Assembly: GCA_023394955.1 (NCBI GenBank)
Contig: JAEWZY010000020.1
Span: forward strand, 62,001-126,000
DNA length: 64,000 nucleotides
Source of the DNA: Bacillota bacterium
GTDB lineage: Bacteria; Bacillota; UBA4882; UBA8346
Direction of reading: 5' to 3'
Part shown: positions 17,743 to 26,836 of the stretch, in pieces
Layout of the letters: every line of letters starts with the position of its first letter
How positions within the stretch are numbered: the stretch's first letter is position 1
Made by a program: the position numbers and the translations under genes
The notes under the pieces: model-generated
Told to the model about the DNA's origin: nothing
The model's input: the letters and a program-made list of their open reading frames with translations, nothing else
Databases searched by the model: none

Positions 17743-18087
17743 AATTTAGATATGTCAGTCATATTTTAAAGGCATTGAAGAGGAAAAGTACGGTTAATGA
17801 TGTAAAATTAGCGAGCCCTGAACGGTGGGAGAGGGTTTACGGATTTATCCAGAAGTTCGCCTCGGAGTCGTCGACTGAATCCTTAGTGTAAGGCAGTAGG
17901 TTTGACCGGAAACTCCAACCGTTATCAGTGGGGCAGCCTTAATTTTTGGGATTTCGATGATAGGCGGTAATAATTGGAATTGAAATTGACCAAAATTGTG
18001 GTTGAACAAGGGGGTCTTTGGACCAATCGGGAGTGGTACCGCGGAAGCAAGCCTTTCGTCTCTTATGAGACGAAAGGCTTTTTTATT
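17743..18087 (+). promoter_or_regulatory. T-box leader, predicted tRNA-Phe sensing
   Basis: A transcription-attenuating T-box RNA upstream of the phenylacetate-CoA ligase gene. The antiterminator T-box TGGTACCGCGG is at 18034-18044, followed by a perfect 14-bp terminator stem (18049-18062 with 18067-18080) and a T run. Stem I shows the usual GCGAGCC...GGTGGGAG region. In the specifier loop, GAAG is followed by UUC (17856-17858) and then a purine, as the family requires, giving phenylalanine. The variable T-box base is U, which pairs with an A discriminator as in tRNA-Phe. Uncharged tRNA-Phe should allow read-through into paaK and the ACT gene. Confidence 0.93.
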
Positions 18088-18178
18088 GTTCGCCATTAAA
18101 CAGATAGAGGGTAATGAAATTAATTTTAATACGGCAAAAAACTTTTCATTTTGATTTATATTTAAGGAGGATATTCAA

Positions 18179-19483
18179 ATGTGGAATCGTGAGATCGAAA
18201 CTTTACCCCGGGCCGAGTTGGAAAAAATCCAAGTGGAACGGCTCCGTAAAACAGTAGCAAGAGTATATCATAATGTGCCCTTTTACCGGCAAAAGCTGGA
18301 TGAAGCGGGGATTAAACCGAAAGACATCAAGAACATCAGGGATCTAGCGCGGTTACCGTTCACTACTAAGCAAGACTTGCGGGATAATTATCCTTTTAAA
18401 CTGTTTGCCGTGCCCCAGGATGAAGTAGTACGGATTCACGCTTCTTCGGGTACAACCGGGAAGATGACTGTTGTTGGATATACTAGAGGGGATATCGTTA
18501 CATGGGCTGAGGTAATGGCCCGCACAATGGGTTGTGGTGGTGTCACTCATAAAGACATCGTCCAAATCGCTTATGGTTACGGGCTCTTCACCGGCGGATT
18601 GGGAGCTCATTACGGCGCTGAAAGAATCGGTGCGACAGTGGTTCCCATTTCAGGTGGGAACACCAAACGGCAGCTCCATATAATGAAGGATTTTGGATCA
18701 ACCGTTCTGGCTTGCACTCCGTCGTACACTCTGTATATGGCGGAGTCTGCCCCGGAAGAGGGGGTTGAAATCAAAAATCTCCGCCTTAAAGTAGGCTTTT
18801 TCGGTGCAGAGCCATGGTCGAACAATATGCGAAAAGAGATTGAGCAAATCTGGAATATTAAGGCCATTGATATTTATGGTTTAAGCGAAATTATCGGGCC
18901 GGGTGTTTCCAGTGAATGCTTGGAACAGGATGGGCTTCATGTTTGGGAAGATCATTTTATTCCGGAGATCATTGATCCTGCTACCGGCGAAGCGTTGCCC
19001 TTCGGAGAAAAAGGTGAATTGGTCTTCACTTGCATCACTAAAGAAGCGTTGCCTCTAATCCGTTATCGAACCCGAGATATTAGTATTCTTTATCCTGAAC
19101 CTTGTTCTTGCGGACGTACCCATATGCGCATGAACCGGGTTATGGGCCGGACTGATGATATGCTGATTATTCGAGGGGTTAATGTATTTCCTTCACAGAT
19201 CGAGAGCGTACTGCTGGAGATTGGTGAGACTGAACCCCATTATCAATTAATCGTCGACCGAGACGGAACCCTCGATGATTTAGAAATTTGGGTGGAAGTC
19301 TCCCAAGAACTATTTTCCGACAAAGTTCGACAGCTGGAAGAATTGGGCTCTAGGATTAAAAGAGAGATCTTGAGCACTTTAGGGATTTCCGCCCGGATCA
19401 AATTAGTTGAACCGAAAACTATTGCCCGTAGTGAAGGGAAAGCAAAGCGGATCGTCGATCGCAGAGATATTTATCACCAATAA
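18179..19483 (+). CDS. paaK: Phenylacetate-CoA ligase
   Basis: A 434-residue AMP-forming acyl-CoA synthetase of the phenylacetate type: aryl acetate + ATP + CoA give aryl-acetyl-CoA + AMP + PPi. Seen: the P-loop ASSGTTGKMT (about residues 85-95), the YGLSEIIGPG A5-type motif, YRTRDI (A7), and GVNVFPSQIE before the C-terminal lid. The size fits the family. AAGGAGG precedes the ATG. It is controlled by a Phe T-box and is followed 90 bp later by a tandem-ACT gene. In anaerobes the enzyme often feeds indolepyruvate oxidoreductase, running toward or away from aromatic amino acids; the regulation here favours synthesis. Confidence 0.93.
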   Translation: MWNREIETLPRAELEKIQVERLRKTVARVYHNVPFYRQKLDEAGIKPKDIKNIRDLARLPFTTKQDLRDNYPFKLFAVPQDEVVRIHASSGTTGKMTVVGYTRGDIVTWAEVMARTMGCGGVTHKDIVQIAYGYGLFTGGLGAHYGAERIGATVVPISGGNTKRQLHIMKDFGSTVLACTPSYTLYMAESAPEEGVEIKNLRLKVGFFGAEPWSNNMRKEIEQIWNIKAIDIYGLSEIIGPGVSSECLEQDGLHVWEDHFIPEIIDPATGEALPFGEKGELVFTCITKEALPLIRYRTRDISILYPEPCSCGRTHMRMNRVMGRTDDMLIIRGVNVFPSQIESVLLEIGETEPHYQLIVDRDGTLDDLEIWVEVSQELFSDKVRQLEELGSRIKREILSTLGISARIKLVEPKTIARSEGKAKRIVDRRDIYHQ

Positions 19484-19573
19484 ACGTGGACTTTTTGCGA
19501 ATTCCTGGAAGAAATAAGAAGGTGATTTCAAATATTTGGCGAATGAATTTTTGAAAAGATGGGGGTAATAATG

Positions 19574-20011
19574 ATGAAAGTCAAACAAATATCAATATTT
19601 TTGGAGAATAAATCGGGACGTTTGGCTGATGTTACTAAAGTGCTTGGCGATAACAATATTAATATTAGAGCCCTGTCAATCGCGGATACCACTGATTTTG
19701 GCGTTTTGAGGCTGATTGTAAACTCTCCAGAAAAGGCCTGGGAAGCCTTGAAAGAACAGGGTTTTACAGTTAGTGAAACAGAGATAATCGCGGTGCGGAT
19801 CCCGGATCGACCGGGAGGATTGGGAAGCATACTGAATGTTTTGGAGAACAATCGGATAAACATCGAGTATATGTACGCTTTCGTAGGGAGATCCGGTACT
19901 GATGCGGTAGTGGTCATTCGGGTCGAAAACATTGATCGCGCCATTGAATTATTACAGAAAGAAGAAATATCGCTCTTAAGCGGCAAGGAAGTATACGATT
20001 TTAGCTTTTAA
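19574..20011 (+). CDS. Tandem ACT-domain protein
   Basis: A 145-residue protein made of two ACT domains. The first opens with KQISIFLENKSGRLADVT (about residues 3-20) and the second with VRIPDRPGGLGSILNVL (about 75-92); both have the glycine at the domain interface that binds amino acids. No catalytic domain is attached. Such proteins often sit beside paaK and probably sense an aromatic amino acid. GGGGGT lies 7 nt before the ATG at 19574. It should share the T-box transcript with paaK. Confidence 0.85.
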   Translation: MKVKQISIFLENKSGRLADVTKVLGDNNINIRALSIADTTDFGVLRLIVNSPEKAWEALKEQGFTVSETEIIAVRIPDRPGGLGSILNVLENNRINIEYMYAFVGRSGTDAVVVIRVENIDRAIELLQKEEISLLSGKEVYDFSF

Positions 20012-20012
20012 A

Positions 20013-20075
20013 GTAGTCGTCCGCGCCAACATCCTAATCGTTAAAATGTTATTAAACGTTATAGATCTAAGCAAA
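20013..20075. repeat. Intergenic repeat element, copy A
   Basis: Starts immediately after the ACT gene. Its first 18 bases match copy B (35655) at 16 positions (GTAGYCGYCCGCGCCAAC), and similarity continues loosely through a TGTT..TTAA.CGTTA block to an AAGCA segment. Later in both regions a TTTTTGGGTA segment followed by an AGCTTTG segment recurs. Its nature is unknown. Confidence 0.5.
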
Positions 20076-20210
20076 ACTATAAAATAAGTGGATATGGTTC
20101 TAAGTTGCTAGCTACTGGGTGGTAACAATGGTAGATTGCGCTTTTTGGGTAAATTTTTTAATCTTAGCAGCTTTGGAAACGTATTTATAACCATGAGAGG
20201 AACGGATTAG

Positions 20211-21869
20211 ATGAGAAGGCTCTCCCGGTGGTTCGTTTCTTTATCGGAAATGCTTTTTTTTAAAAATATCAAAGGTGATAACCGGTTAATCTACAATATT
20301 GCCGGTTTATTTTTCGTGGCAGTTTTTCACTTTACGTTCAGCATTGTTTTGTTTTTTCTGCTTCATATTTCGATTATCAAGATTGATAAAGGGTTTGAGA
20401 CTGACTTGAAGCATGTTTACTCACTTAAAACGGATCTAACCATTTTTTCTTCCCAACTTGATATTTCAACTACTACTCTTAACCGGTTGGTAAACCAGGT
20501 AGACATGTTAAGCGTCAATAGCCGGGCCGAACAAAGTTGGAAGCTTATTAAAGCCAGCCTTTCCAGCATAACGGAGCTGGTTTCCAATTCAAAGAATGGC
20601 CTGTACAATCAAGCAATCGACGACGAAGTAATAAAATGCCAGGTATTGCTCGATAAATTGGTCCGTGTTTTGATGGAAAAACGACAAGCTGCCAGTGACA
20701 AGCTATTGTCGAAAGTGACTATTTATGAAATAGGCACAATATTAATAACCATTATTCTAGTGTGCGCCGGGGCTTTTGGATTGACAAAATCCTTGAAAAA
20801 GCAACAAGCGGGGATTGCTTATTTCGAGAGTTTGGCCTATCAATTCAAAGGAGGACAGCTCGATAAGATCCAATTTAACTATCGAGGAGAAATTTTAACA
20901 ACCCTTAATCAGGCAATTAGTAATTATATTAAACAATTAAAAGAACGATACCAGGGAGTCAAAGAGGAAATTAAAAAAATAAATTTTCAAATCAACGAAA
21001 TCTCTTTATTTTCCAAACAAAATAATTTCTTTTACAAAGAAATTAAGCAAGGCTTAGAACAGACCATTGAACAAAACCATTATCAAATCGATAAGTACCA
21101 GGAATTAGCCGAAAGGATCGAATCCCTCGATATCCAACTGGAAGATTCACAACGACAAATTTTTGAGCTTTATGAATCGATAAAAAATAAAGCCCGAGTA
21201 TTGCAAGAAGCTCCCGAAGGGATTAAGGATATTGAAATTCGTGTCAAAGAACGGGAAGAATACTTAAAAAAAGCCGTTGCCGGACTCTACCAATTAGGGT
21301 CGACTTTGGAAAAGTTACTTCAAACAGGATCGATCTTTCAAAATGTTGCCGAACAAAATGTGTTATTAGCATTAAACGCATCAATTGAAGCAGCCAGGGC
21401 GGAAGGTTCAGCCGGGGGTTTTGACATTGCAGCGGAAGAGATCGCCAATCTGGCTGTAAAAATCGGACGGGTTTCCAAAGAATTACTGGCGGTAGTTGAT
21501 ACGATGAGTGTCAAAGGTAATGCAGCTCTAAAAACTTTGGAAATCAATTTAGCCCGTAATAATGAAGTAAAGCATTTTATAGAAGGAGTCAGCACAAAAA
21601 TCACGATTTTTTGTTTAAAATTAAGCCAACTTTTGGGAGAGGCCATTCAGTACGGCAGTCAAATTGAAGAACTGGAAGATAGGCGCGGATCTTTGGGAGA
21701 GCTGGCTGCATCCCTAGGAGATATAGATCAAAAATCCCAAAGTAATTTTGGGAGAGCGGAAGCAGCACTGGAAGTGATTAAAAAATCCGGTGAAAATTTA
21801 ACTATAACGAAACAATTAGATTCCTTGGTGGCGGAATTAAGACATTTAATGAATAAAATCGTTTTTTAA
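20211..21869 (+). CDS. Methyl-accepting chemotaxis-like protein, divergent
   Basis: A 552-residue membrane receptor-like protein: helix at about 28-55, an extracytoplasmic helical domain to about 165, a second helix at about 168-190, then a long cytoplasmic coiled coil. The chemoreceptor tip is recognisable at about 380-415 (LALNASIEAARAEG), but the usual GxGRGFAVVAEE stretch reads SAGGFDIAAEEIANLA. No clear HAMP domain follows the second membrane helix. It may signal to CheA/CheW or to another partner. It is followed 20 bp later by a second protein of the same design, probably as one operon. Confidence 0.8.
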   Translation: MRRLSRWFVSLSEMLFFKNIKGDNRLIYNIAGLFFVAVFHFTFSIVLFFLLHISIIKIDKGFETDLKHVYSLKTDLTIFSSQLDISTTTLNRLVNQVDMLSVNSRAEQSWKLIKASLSSITELVSNSKNGLYNQAIDDEVIKCQVLLDKLVRVLMEKRQAASDKLLSKVTIYEIGTILITIILVCAGAFGLTKSLKKQQAGIAYFESLAYQFKGGQLDKIQFNYRGEILTTLNQAISNYIKQLKERYQGVKEEIKKINFQINEISLFSKQNNFFYKEIKQGLEQTIEQNHYQIDKYQELAERIESLDIQLEDSQRQIFELYESIKNKARVLQEAPEGIKDIEIRVKEREEYLKKAVAGLYQLGSTLEKLLQTGSIFQNVAEQNVLLALNASIEAARAEGSAGGFDIAAEEIANLAVKIGRVSKELLAVVDTMSVKGNAALKTLEINLARNNEVKHFIEGVSTKITIFCLKLSQLLGEAIQYGSQIEELEDRRGSLGELAASLGDIDQKSQSNFGRAEAALEVIKKSGENLTITKQLDSLVAELRHLMNKIVF

Positions 21870-21889
21870 ACAAAAACAAAGGGGAAATC

Positions 21890-23602
21890 ATGGCTAAGTT
21901 CAGAAAGAACTTAAATATATCCGAAAACAATTATTCAGGCACCGGTGTTTTGTCGAAGATCAGTTTTTCGGGGAAATTTTATCTGGTTTTGTTTCTATTG
22001 ATAGCCGGATTGTTAATCCAGTGCATTTTAGTTTTATCTCATTTTTATGAATATCGTAATGCCCTGGCGAACAACGGCGATTTTCGAAAGACTAACGATG
22101 GCTCTCTAAGCGTATTTCGGGATCTTTCTCAAGACTTACTTGAAAAATTTAAAATTAGTAGAAACTCGGGAATTTCAGTAGATGTTTCCGATGATCTGGC
22201 TAAACTTATTCAAGCGTCTGATGATCTTAAAAAAAATCTCGGTCATAATATCGCCTTAGAACAGATCAAAAACATTGAGGTAATTATCGATCAATTCGGT
22301 AAAGTACAGTCTCCTTTATCTACCCGGATGTACCAAGAGGCCATAGCGCTGTATGACCGGTTTCAGAAGGCGGTAATTAGTTTAGAAACAGCATTAGCCG
22401 AACATTATCAACGTAATTATCAGGAAATCCTGGTAATTACGTTGATTAAATTTGCCATTGTTCTCTCAATTTTACTAGTAGGAATCTTGACCGGCAAATG
22501 GCTGGTCAGATGTGCTTTGCGTTCGGTAGAGGAGCCGGCCGAACGGATTATTCACTGTTTACAAGGAAGTAGCGCTGGCTTGCAAGTTAAATTACCGATT
22601 TTTGCCGCGGAAGGTTTAGGCGGTACCGGACTGATTCTCAACGACGCTATTGCCAAATGGCACTCATTGGCTTTTGAATTTAAGAACGCAAGTAATAAAC
22701 TTAACTACCTTATTGAGGAATTCGTTTCCGGTTTTAATCAATTATTTTTTTTAGAAGTTCAGCTGCGGGAGGTGTATCACGAGATTGAGTCCAGTTTACA
22801 AGATCAACGGCAGATTGGCAAAAAAGTGGACGAAGAGATTGAAATGATAACTTCCGGGCTTTCCGGAATACAAAATTTACCCCGCAAAATCAGTGAGATA
22901 TCCGAAGAAGTTCAAAGCCTTTTGACGGTCAATCAAAACTATTTGAATGGTATAATTAACAAAGATTTTGAAGTTAAAAATGAATCTCATAACTTAATGC
23001 TCTTTTTGCGGGAATTAGGAGCTACTTCCGGACGGGTTGACCGGATCACGAAAGAATTGGGAGAGATAGAAGAAGAAAGTGAAATGTTAGCTTTTAATAG
23101 CGCAATTAGCGCTGCAAGAGCCGGTGAAGAAGGTCAGGGGTTCAGTGTAGTCGCTAAGGAAATAGCTAATTTGGTTGTCCGGTCTAAAAAGGCCTCTGAA
23201 AATCTTAGCGGATTAATCAGTGAGATTCAAACCCAGACTGATCATATTGTAGGTTTGATGCCGGAAAAAGATGAAGTTGAATCCGGACAAATCGTTTTAG
23301 ACCAAATTATAAATTCGGTCTTTGAAAATCTCAATGAAACTATAGCTAAATGTGTAGTTGAGCTCGATCAGATACGACAAGTGGCGGAAACGATATTTGT
23401 TGTAAGTCACGAAACCTTTGAAAAGGTAAATTTAAAATTTGGTTCCTCTCCGATGGAAACCAGTGGACTGATTGAAATTCAAAAGACCATTGACAGATAT
23501 TTGGAAAGTGTCGCTTATACCGGAAAGATCAAGGATAAGATCCATGAAACAGTTAATAACCTTCAATCTGCCACAGACCTATTAATAAATTGGAATGCTT
23601 GA
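21890..23602 (+). CDS. Methyl-accepting chemotaxis-like protein, second of pair
   Basis: A 570-residue protein of the same design as its upstream neighbour: membrane helices at about 27-50 and 178-200, a helical extracytoplasmic domain, and a cytoplasmic coiled coil. Its tip is closer to the standard (LAFNSAISAARAGEEGQGFSVVAKE, about 392-416). The two proteins differ greatly outside the tip, so they may form a heteromeric or dual-input sensor. GGGGAAATC precedes the ATG. No cheA, cheW or cheY lies in the window. Confidence 0.82.
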   Translation: MAKFRKNLNISENNYSGTGVLSKISFSGKFYLVLFLLIAGLLIQCILVLSHFYEYRNALANNGDFRKTNDGSLSVFRDLSQDLLEKFKISRNSGISVDVSDDLAKLIQASDDLKKNLGHNIALEQIKNIEVIIDQFGKVQSPLSTRMYQEAIALYDRFQKAVISLETALAEHYQRNYQEILVITLIKFAIVLSILLVGILTGKWLVRCALRSVEEPAERIIHCLQGSSAGLQVKLPIFAAEGLGGTGLILNDAIAKWHSLAFEFKNASNKLNYLIEEFVSGFNQLFFLEVQLREVYHEIESSLQDQRQIGKKVDEEIEMITSGLSGIQNLPRKISEISEEVQSLLTVNQNYLNGIINKDFEVKNESHNLMLFLRELGATSGRVDRITKELGEIEEESEMLAFNSAISAARAGEEGQGFSVVAKEIANLVVRSKKASENLSGLISEIQTQTDHIVGLMPEKDEVESGQIVLDQIINSVFENLNETIAKCVVELDQIRQVAETIFVVSHETFEKVNLKFGSSPMETSGLIEIQKTIDRYLESVAYTGKIKDKIHETVNNLQSATDLLINWNA

Positions 23603-23655
23603 CAGTCCAGAAAACGCTAGCGACTATAGTAAGTTAATAACCGGAGGCAATGTAT

Positions 23656-24537
23656 ATGGGGAGCGATCAAGATATCTTAAGAGATTTTCAGCCGCGGTAT
23701 GATTTTTTTATCGGATTTGATTCCGACGGGTGTGTCTTTGATACAATGGAAATTAAGCAAAAAGAGTGTTTTTACCCTAATAATATCAAGTTTTTTCAAT
23801 TACAATCCATTGCTGAGTATCTTCGGGAAGCTGTGGAATTTGTTAACCTTTATTCAAAGTGGCGCGGCAGTAACCGTTTTCCGGCGCTTTTAAAAGTCTT
23901 GGACTTGCTGGCGGAGAGGAAAGAGGTTCAGGAGAGTGGAATTAGGTTGCCTGATTTAAAACAATTTCGGAAATGGGTCAATTCCGGAACTCTTTTAAGC
24001 AATGAGACCCTTAAAGAAATGGTCGAAAAAACCAGCGATCCGGTTTTGGAAAACATTCTGGATTGGAGTATTGCCGTAAACAAAACCATAGAAGATTTGG
24101 CCCGCGATATCCCGCCCTATCCTTATGTTAAAGAAAGCTTCGAAAAGGTATCTGACCGAGCGGATTTAATCTGTATCTCCCAAACTCCCGGTGAAGCCTT
24201 GGAACGGGAATGGGCCAAACAAGGGATAGTAAAGTATGTGGCTTTGATTGCCGGTCAAGAACTGGGAACTAAAAAAGAACATCTTAAATTAGCAGCGGTT
24301 GGCAAATATCAGGCCAGCCATATTTTAATGGTAGGGGACGCGTTGGGGGATTTGGAAGCGGCTAAGTCCAATGGGGCGCTCTTTTATCCGATCAATCCCG
24401 GACATGAAACGGAATCATGGAAGCGTTTTTACGAGGAAGCATTGGATCTTTTTTTCAATGAAACTTATCAAGGTAAATACGAAGCTGGTTTAATCGAATA
24501 TTTCCGGTCGTTACTTCCGGAAACGCCTCCTTGGTAA
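23656..24537 (+). CDS. HAD superfamily hydrolase
   Basis: A 293-residue haloacid dehalogenase-type phosphatase. Motif I is FDSDGCVFDT (nucleophile and acid aspartates), motif II is in ICISQTPGEAL, the motif III lysine is in GTKKEHLKL, and motif IV is GDALGDLEAA. A large helical cap lies between motifs I and II. The substrate is unknown. The ATG at 23656 is preferred over 23650 because CGGAGG is then 8 nt away. It may be co-transcribed with the receptor pair; a terminator follows. Confidence 0.8.
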   Translation: MGSDQDILRDFQPRYDFFIGFDSDGCVFDTMEIKQKECFYPNNIKFFQLQSIAEYLREAVEFVNLYSKWRGSNRFPALLKVLDLLAERKEVQESGIRLPDLKQFRKWVNSGTLLSNETLKEMVEKTSDPVLENILDWSIAVNKTIEDLARDIPPYPYVKESFEKVSDRADLICISQTPGEALEREWAKQGIVKYVALIAGQELGTKKEHLKLAAVGKYQASHILMVGDALGDLEAAKSNGALFYPINPGHETESWKRFYEEALDLFFNETYQGKYEAGLIEYFRSLLPETPPW

Positions 24538-24605
24538 AGGAGACCGAGCTTCAAAAAACTATCTGGATTTTTCATATATTAAAACCTTCCAATTGAGAGT
24601 TAAAG

Positions 24606-24628
24606 ACCGTCGGGTATGGCGGTTTTTT
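24606..24628 (+). terminator. Terminator after HAD gene
   Basis: ACCGTC and GGCGGT form a 6-bp stem (one G-U pair) with a 6-nt loop, followed by TTTTTT. Confidence 0.65.
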
Positions 24629-24719
24629 CATACACAAATGAAATTCGGGTTATTAGATTTTCATAGCAGTTTTGATTTATAAGCAAAAAATTCACGAAAT
24701 AAAAAAGGAAAAAATCAAA

Positions 24720-24757
24720 CTCTATAGAATATATAGTATAGAAAGTAGAATATAGAG
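24720..24757. promoter_or_regulatory. Possible operator upstream of gntR-type gene
   Basis: CTCTATA (24720-24726) and TATAGAG (24751-24757) form an inverted repeat enclosing further TATAG repeats, just before the regulator gene. Autoregulation by the GntR protein is an inference. Confidence 0.35.
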
Positions 24758-24778
24758 AAAATTTAGGGAAGTGATGAT

Positions 24779-25435
24779 ATGAATGGGATGATAAAGAAGA
24801 CATCCGTAAAAAGAATGACTCTGGCCGAACAAGTCTATGTTGATCTTAAAAACTCAATTATCACACACCAACTCGAACCGGGCTCGCGTTTGAATGAAAT
24901 AGAGTTGGCAGAACATTTCCAAGTTAGTCCGACGCCGGTTCGAGAAGCCCTTAGTAAGTTGCGTGGAGATGGATTGATTCAGTATCGCGAGTGGCAAGGG
25001 GCTTATGTTATTCAGTTAGAATTAAAAGACGTTTCACATCTATATGATATCCGTTGTGAATTGGAGTGTCTTGCGTTAAAAGAAGCAGCGGGATTAATTA
25101 CTATGGATGAATTAGAACAATTAAAAAAATTTCTTTTAAAGTATAAAGATAGAAATGATTTTGAAGGCCGTGATCAAGCTAATGAAAAATTTCATGGGTT
25201 TTTTATGGAGAAGTCGGGGAATCAGTGGCTAAAGCGGATATTGGATGATCTCAAAGATATTTTATTAATGGCGAGGTACCCTTTGATGCAGGCAAGAACG
25301 GGTCAAAATTCTCATAACCAACATCTTAAAATCATCGAACACCTTCAAAACAATAACCTTACATTAGCTCTGGATATGATGGCTGAACACATTAATTCGG
25401 TGAGAAAGGAGTTGACTGCATTATTGACAAAATAG
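24779..25435 (+). CDS. GntR/FadR family transcriptional regulator
   Basis: A 218-residue regulator with an N-terminal winged helix (about 12-75, including LAEHFQVSPTPVREAL and the GAYV wing) and a C-terminal all-helical FCD domain that binds sugar acids or other small acids (about 80-215; conserved D, R and H positions such as YDIRCELE and NQHLKIIEHL). It heads a cluster for uptake and breakdown of a sugar acid and probably controls it. GGGAAGTG precedes the ATG. The likely effector is a hexuronate or aldonate, by context only. Confidence 0.88.
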   Translation: MNGMIKKTSVKRMTLAEQVYVDLKNSIITHQLEPGSRLNEIELAEHFQVSPTPVREALSKLRGDGLIQYREWQGAYVIQLELKDVSHLYDIRCELECLALKEAAGLITMDELEQLKKFLLKYKDRNDFEGRDQANEKFHGFFMEKSGNQWLKRILDDLKDILLMARYPLMQARTGQNSHNQHLKIIEHLQNNNLTLALDMMAEHINSVRKELTALLTK

Positions 25436-25488
25436 CAAGATTAACACATTTGAGTGGCTGAAATTTTGCGAAAAAAGGAGTGAAGAGC

Positions 25489-26775
25489 ATGTTGAGACGG
25501 TTTTCCAAAATGTTATTTTTGGTTTTAATTATCGGATTATTTTTTTCTTCCGGTTCGGCATTGGCCAAACGGACTATAATTTTCTGGTCGGGCTATCCTG
25601 AATTAAAACCTGTCTATGAAGCTGCAAAGGCCGATTTTGAAAAAGCGAATCCGGAGATTGAAGTTAAGTTGGAGTTTTTCCCGTTACGTGGTTTCGTAGA
25701 AAAGATAAATTTAACTCTTCCAACTAAAACTGGACCGGATGTTGCGGAGATCAACGGTCATATTGCCGGTAAGTTTATCGACGGCGGTTTATTGGATGAG
25801 ACTCCCAAGGAAGTTGTAAAACATATTAAGGAAAACGTGAAACCAGTATATCTTCCGGCCGCCTTATGGGAAAACAAGTATTATGGTTACCCGGTTTGTT
25901 ATTTCAGTGAACTGTTGTTTTGGAATAAAACAATGTTTAAAGAAGCTGGTTTACCCGGACCTCCGACTACCTATGATGAATTAATAGATTACGCTCAAAA
26001 ACTCACTAAATATGATGCTGCGGGCAATATGATTCGTAGTGGAATAAGTCTTAGGATTAGTGGATCTCCCAATGGCACCATGGAAAAATTTTGGGCTATG
26101 GGATTAATTCCCAACGATGCCCATTATTTGAAAAAGGTCGGAAAGAACAAGTATGATGTAGGCTATACACAAGAAGAGGCGGAGTGGGGAATTAAGCTTT
26201 ATATCGACTTGCTTTATAAATACAAAGTTGATAATTTTATGATTAAACATGATTCCGAGGCATTCGCGCTTGGACAGACAGCTATGTTTGAAAGAGAAGA
26301 ATCTGTCGCCGGTTATTTGAAAAAGAATGCCCCGAATTTAGATTATGGAATTGCTCACTTACCGAGGAATAAGTCACAAGGCACATGGGTTAAGACTCGT
26401 AGTCTGTTTGTGCCGAAGGCCTCAAAAAACAAGCGTGATGCTTGGAAGTTTGTCGAGTTTTGTTTTCAACCTAAATATCAGGCGATCATGGTTAAAGATA
26501 CCGGATGGATGAGTACTCGGAAAGATTTGAATTATCAAGAGATTTTGAAAGATACACCGCAACTATTATCGGTAGTCGATTACCCGGAGGGTATGAAGAT
26601 CCATTGGGATTTGATAACCCCGGCCACCGATGAAGTCAACGGTAAAGTAGGAGCAGTAATTTTGAAAGCGTTTGCCGATAAGTCGCTCTTAGACAATCCT
26701 AAGGGGATATCGAAGTATGCGGAAGAAATGATCTCTGAGACCCGTAAAGTCTTAAAAAACTATGGTTTGTTATAA
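25489..26775 (+). CDS. ABC transporter sugar-binding protein
   Basis: A 428-residue extracellular solute-binding protein family 1 protein. It begins with a signal peptide (about 1-25, cleavage after ALA). The mature part has the family layout, starting TIIFWSGYPELKP and including PDVAEINGH and the LLFWNKTMFKEAGLP signature. No lipobox cysteine is seen, unlike most Gram-positive binding proteins, so it may be free in a periplasm-like space. AAGGAG lies 8 nt before ATG 25489. It forms an importer with the permeases at 27886 and 28784; no ATPase gene is in the operon. Confidence 0.9.
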   Translation: MLRRFSKMLFLVLIIGLFFSSGSALAKRTIIFWSGYPELKPVYEAAKADFEKANPEIEVKLEFFPLRGFVEKINLTLPTKTGPDVAEINGHIAGKFIDGGLLDETPKEVVKHIKENVKPVYLPAALWENKYYGYPVCYFSELLFWNKTMFKEAGLPGPPTTYDELIDYAQKLTKYDAAGNMIRSGISLRISGSPNGTMEKFWAMGLIPNDAHYLKKVGKNKYDVGYTQEEAEWGIKLYIDLLYKYKVDNFMIKHDSEAFALGQTAMFEREESVAGYLKKNAPNLDYGIAHLPRNKSQGTWVKTRSLFVPKASKNKRDAWKFVEFCFQPKYQAIMVKDTGWMSTRKDLNYQEILKDTPQLLSVVDYPEGMKIHWDLITPATDEVNGKVGAVILKAFADKSLLDNPKGISKYAEEMISETRKVLKNYGLL

Positions 26776-26787
26776 AAGATGATATCA

Positions 26788-26809
26788 GTGCGGCGTTAAA
26801 TCGCCGCAC
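26788..26809 (+). other. Intercistronic hairpin
   Basis: GTGCGGCG and CGCCGCAC form an 8-bp GC-rich stem with loop TTAAAT and no T run. It follows the binding-protein gene and may protect its mRNA end, giving more binding protein than permease. Confidence 0.6.
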
Positions 26810-26836
26810 CACTTTCTAGGGGAGGTTTAGTTTATT

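Noticed and set aside
20013..20190. Possible cyclic di-GMP (GEMM) riboswitch before the chemoreceptor gene
   Set aside because: A GGTTACCGAT-like and a GGGACGCAAAGC-like segment were suspected, but the conserved bases and the order of helices do not fit; it is reported only as an unidentified repeat.
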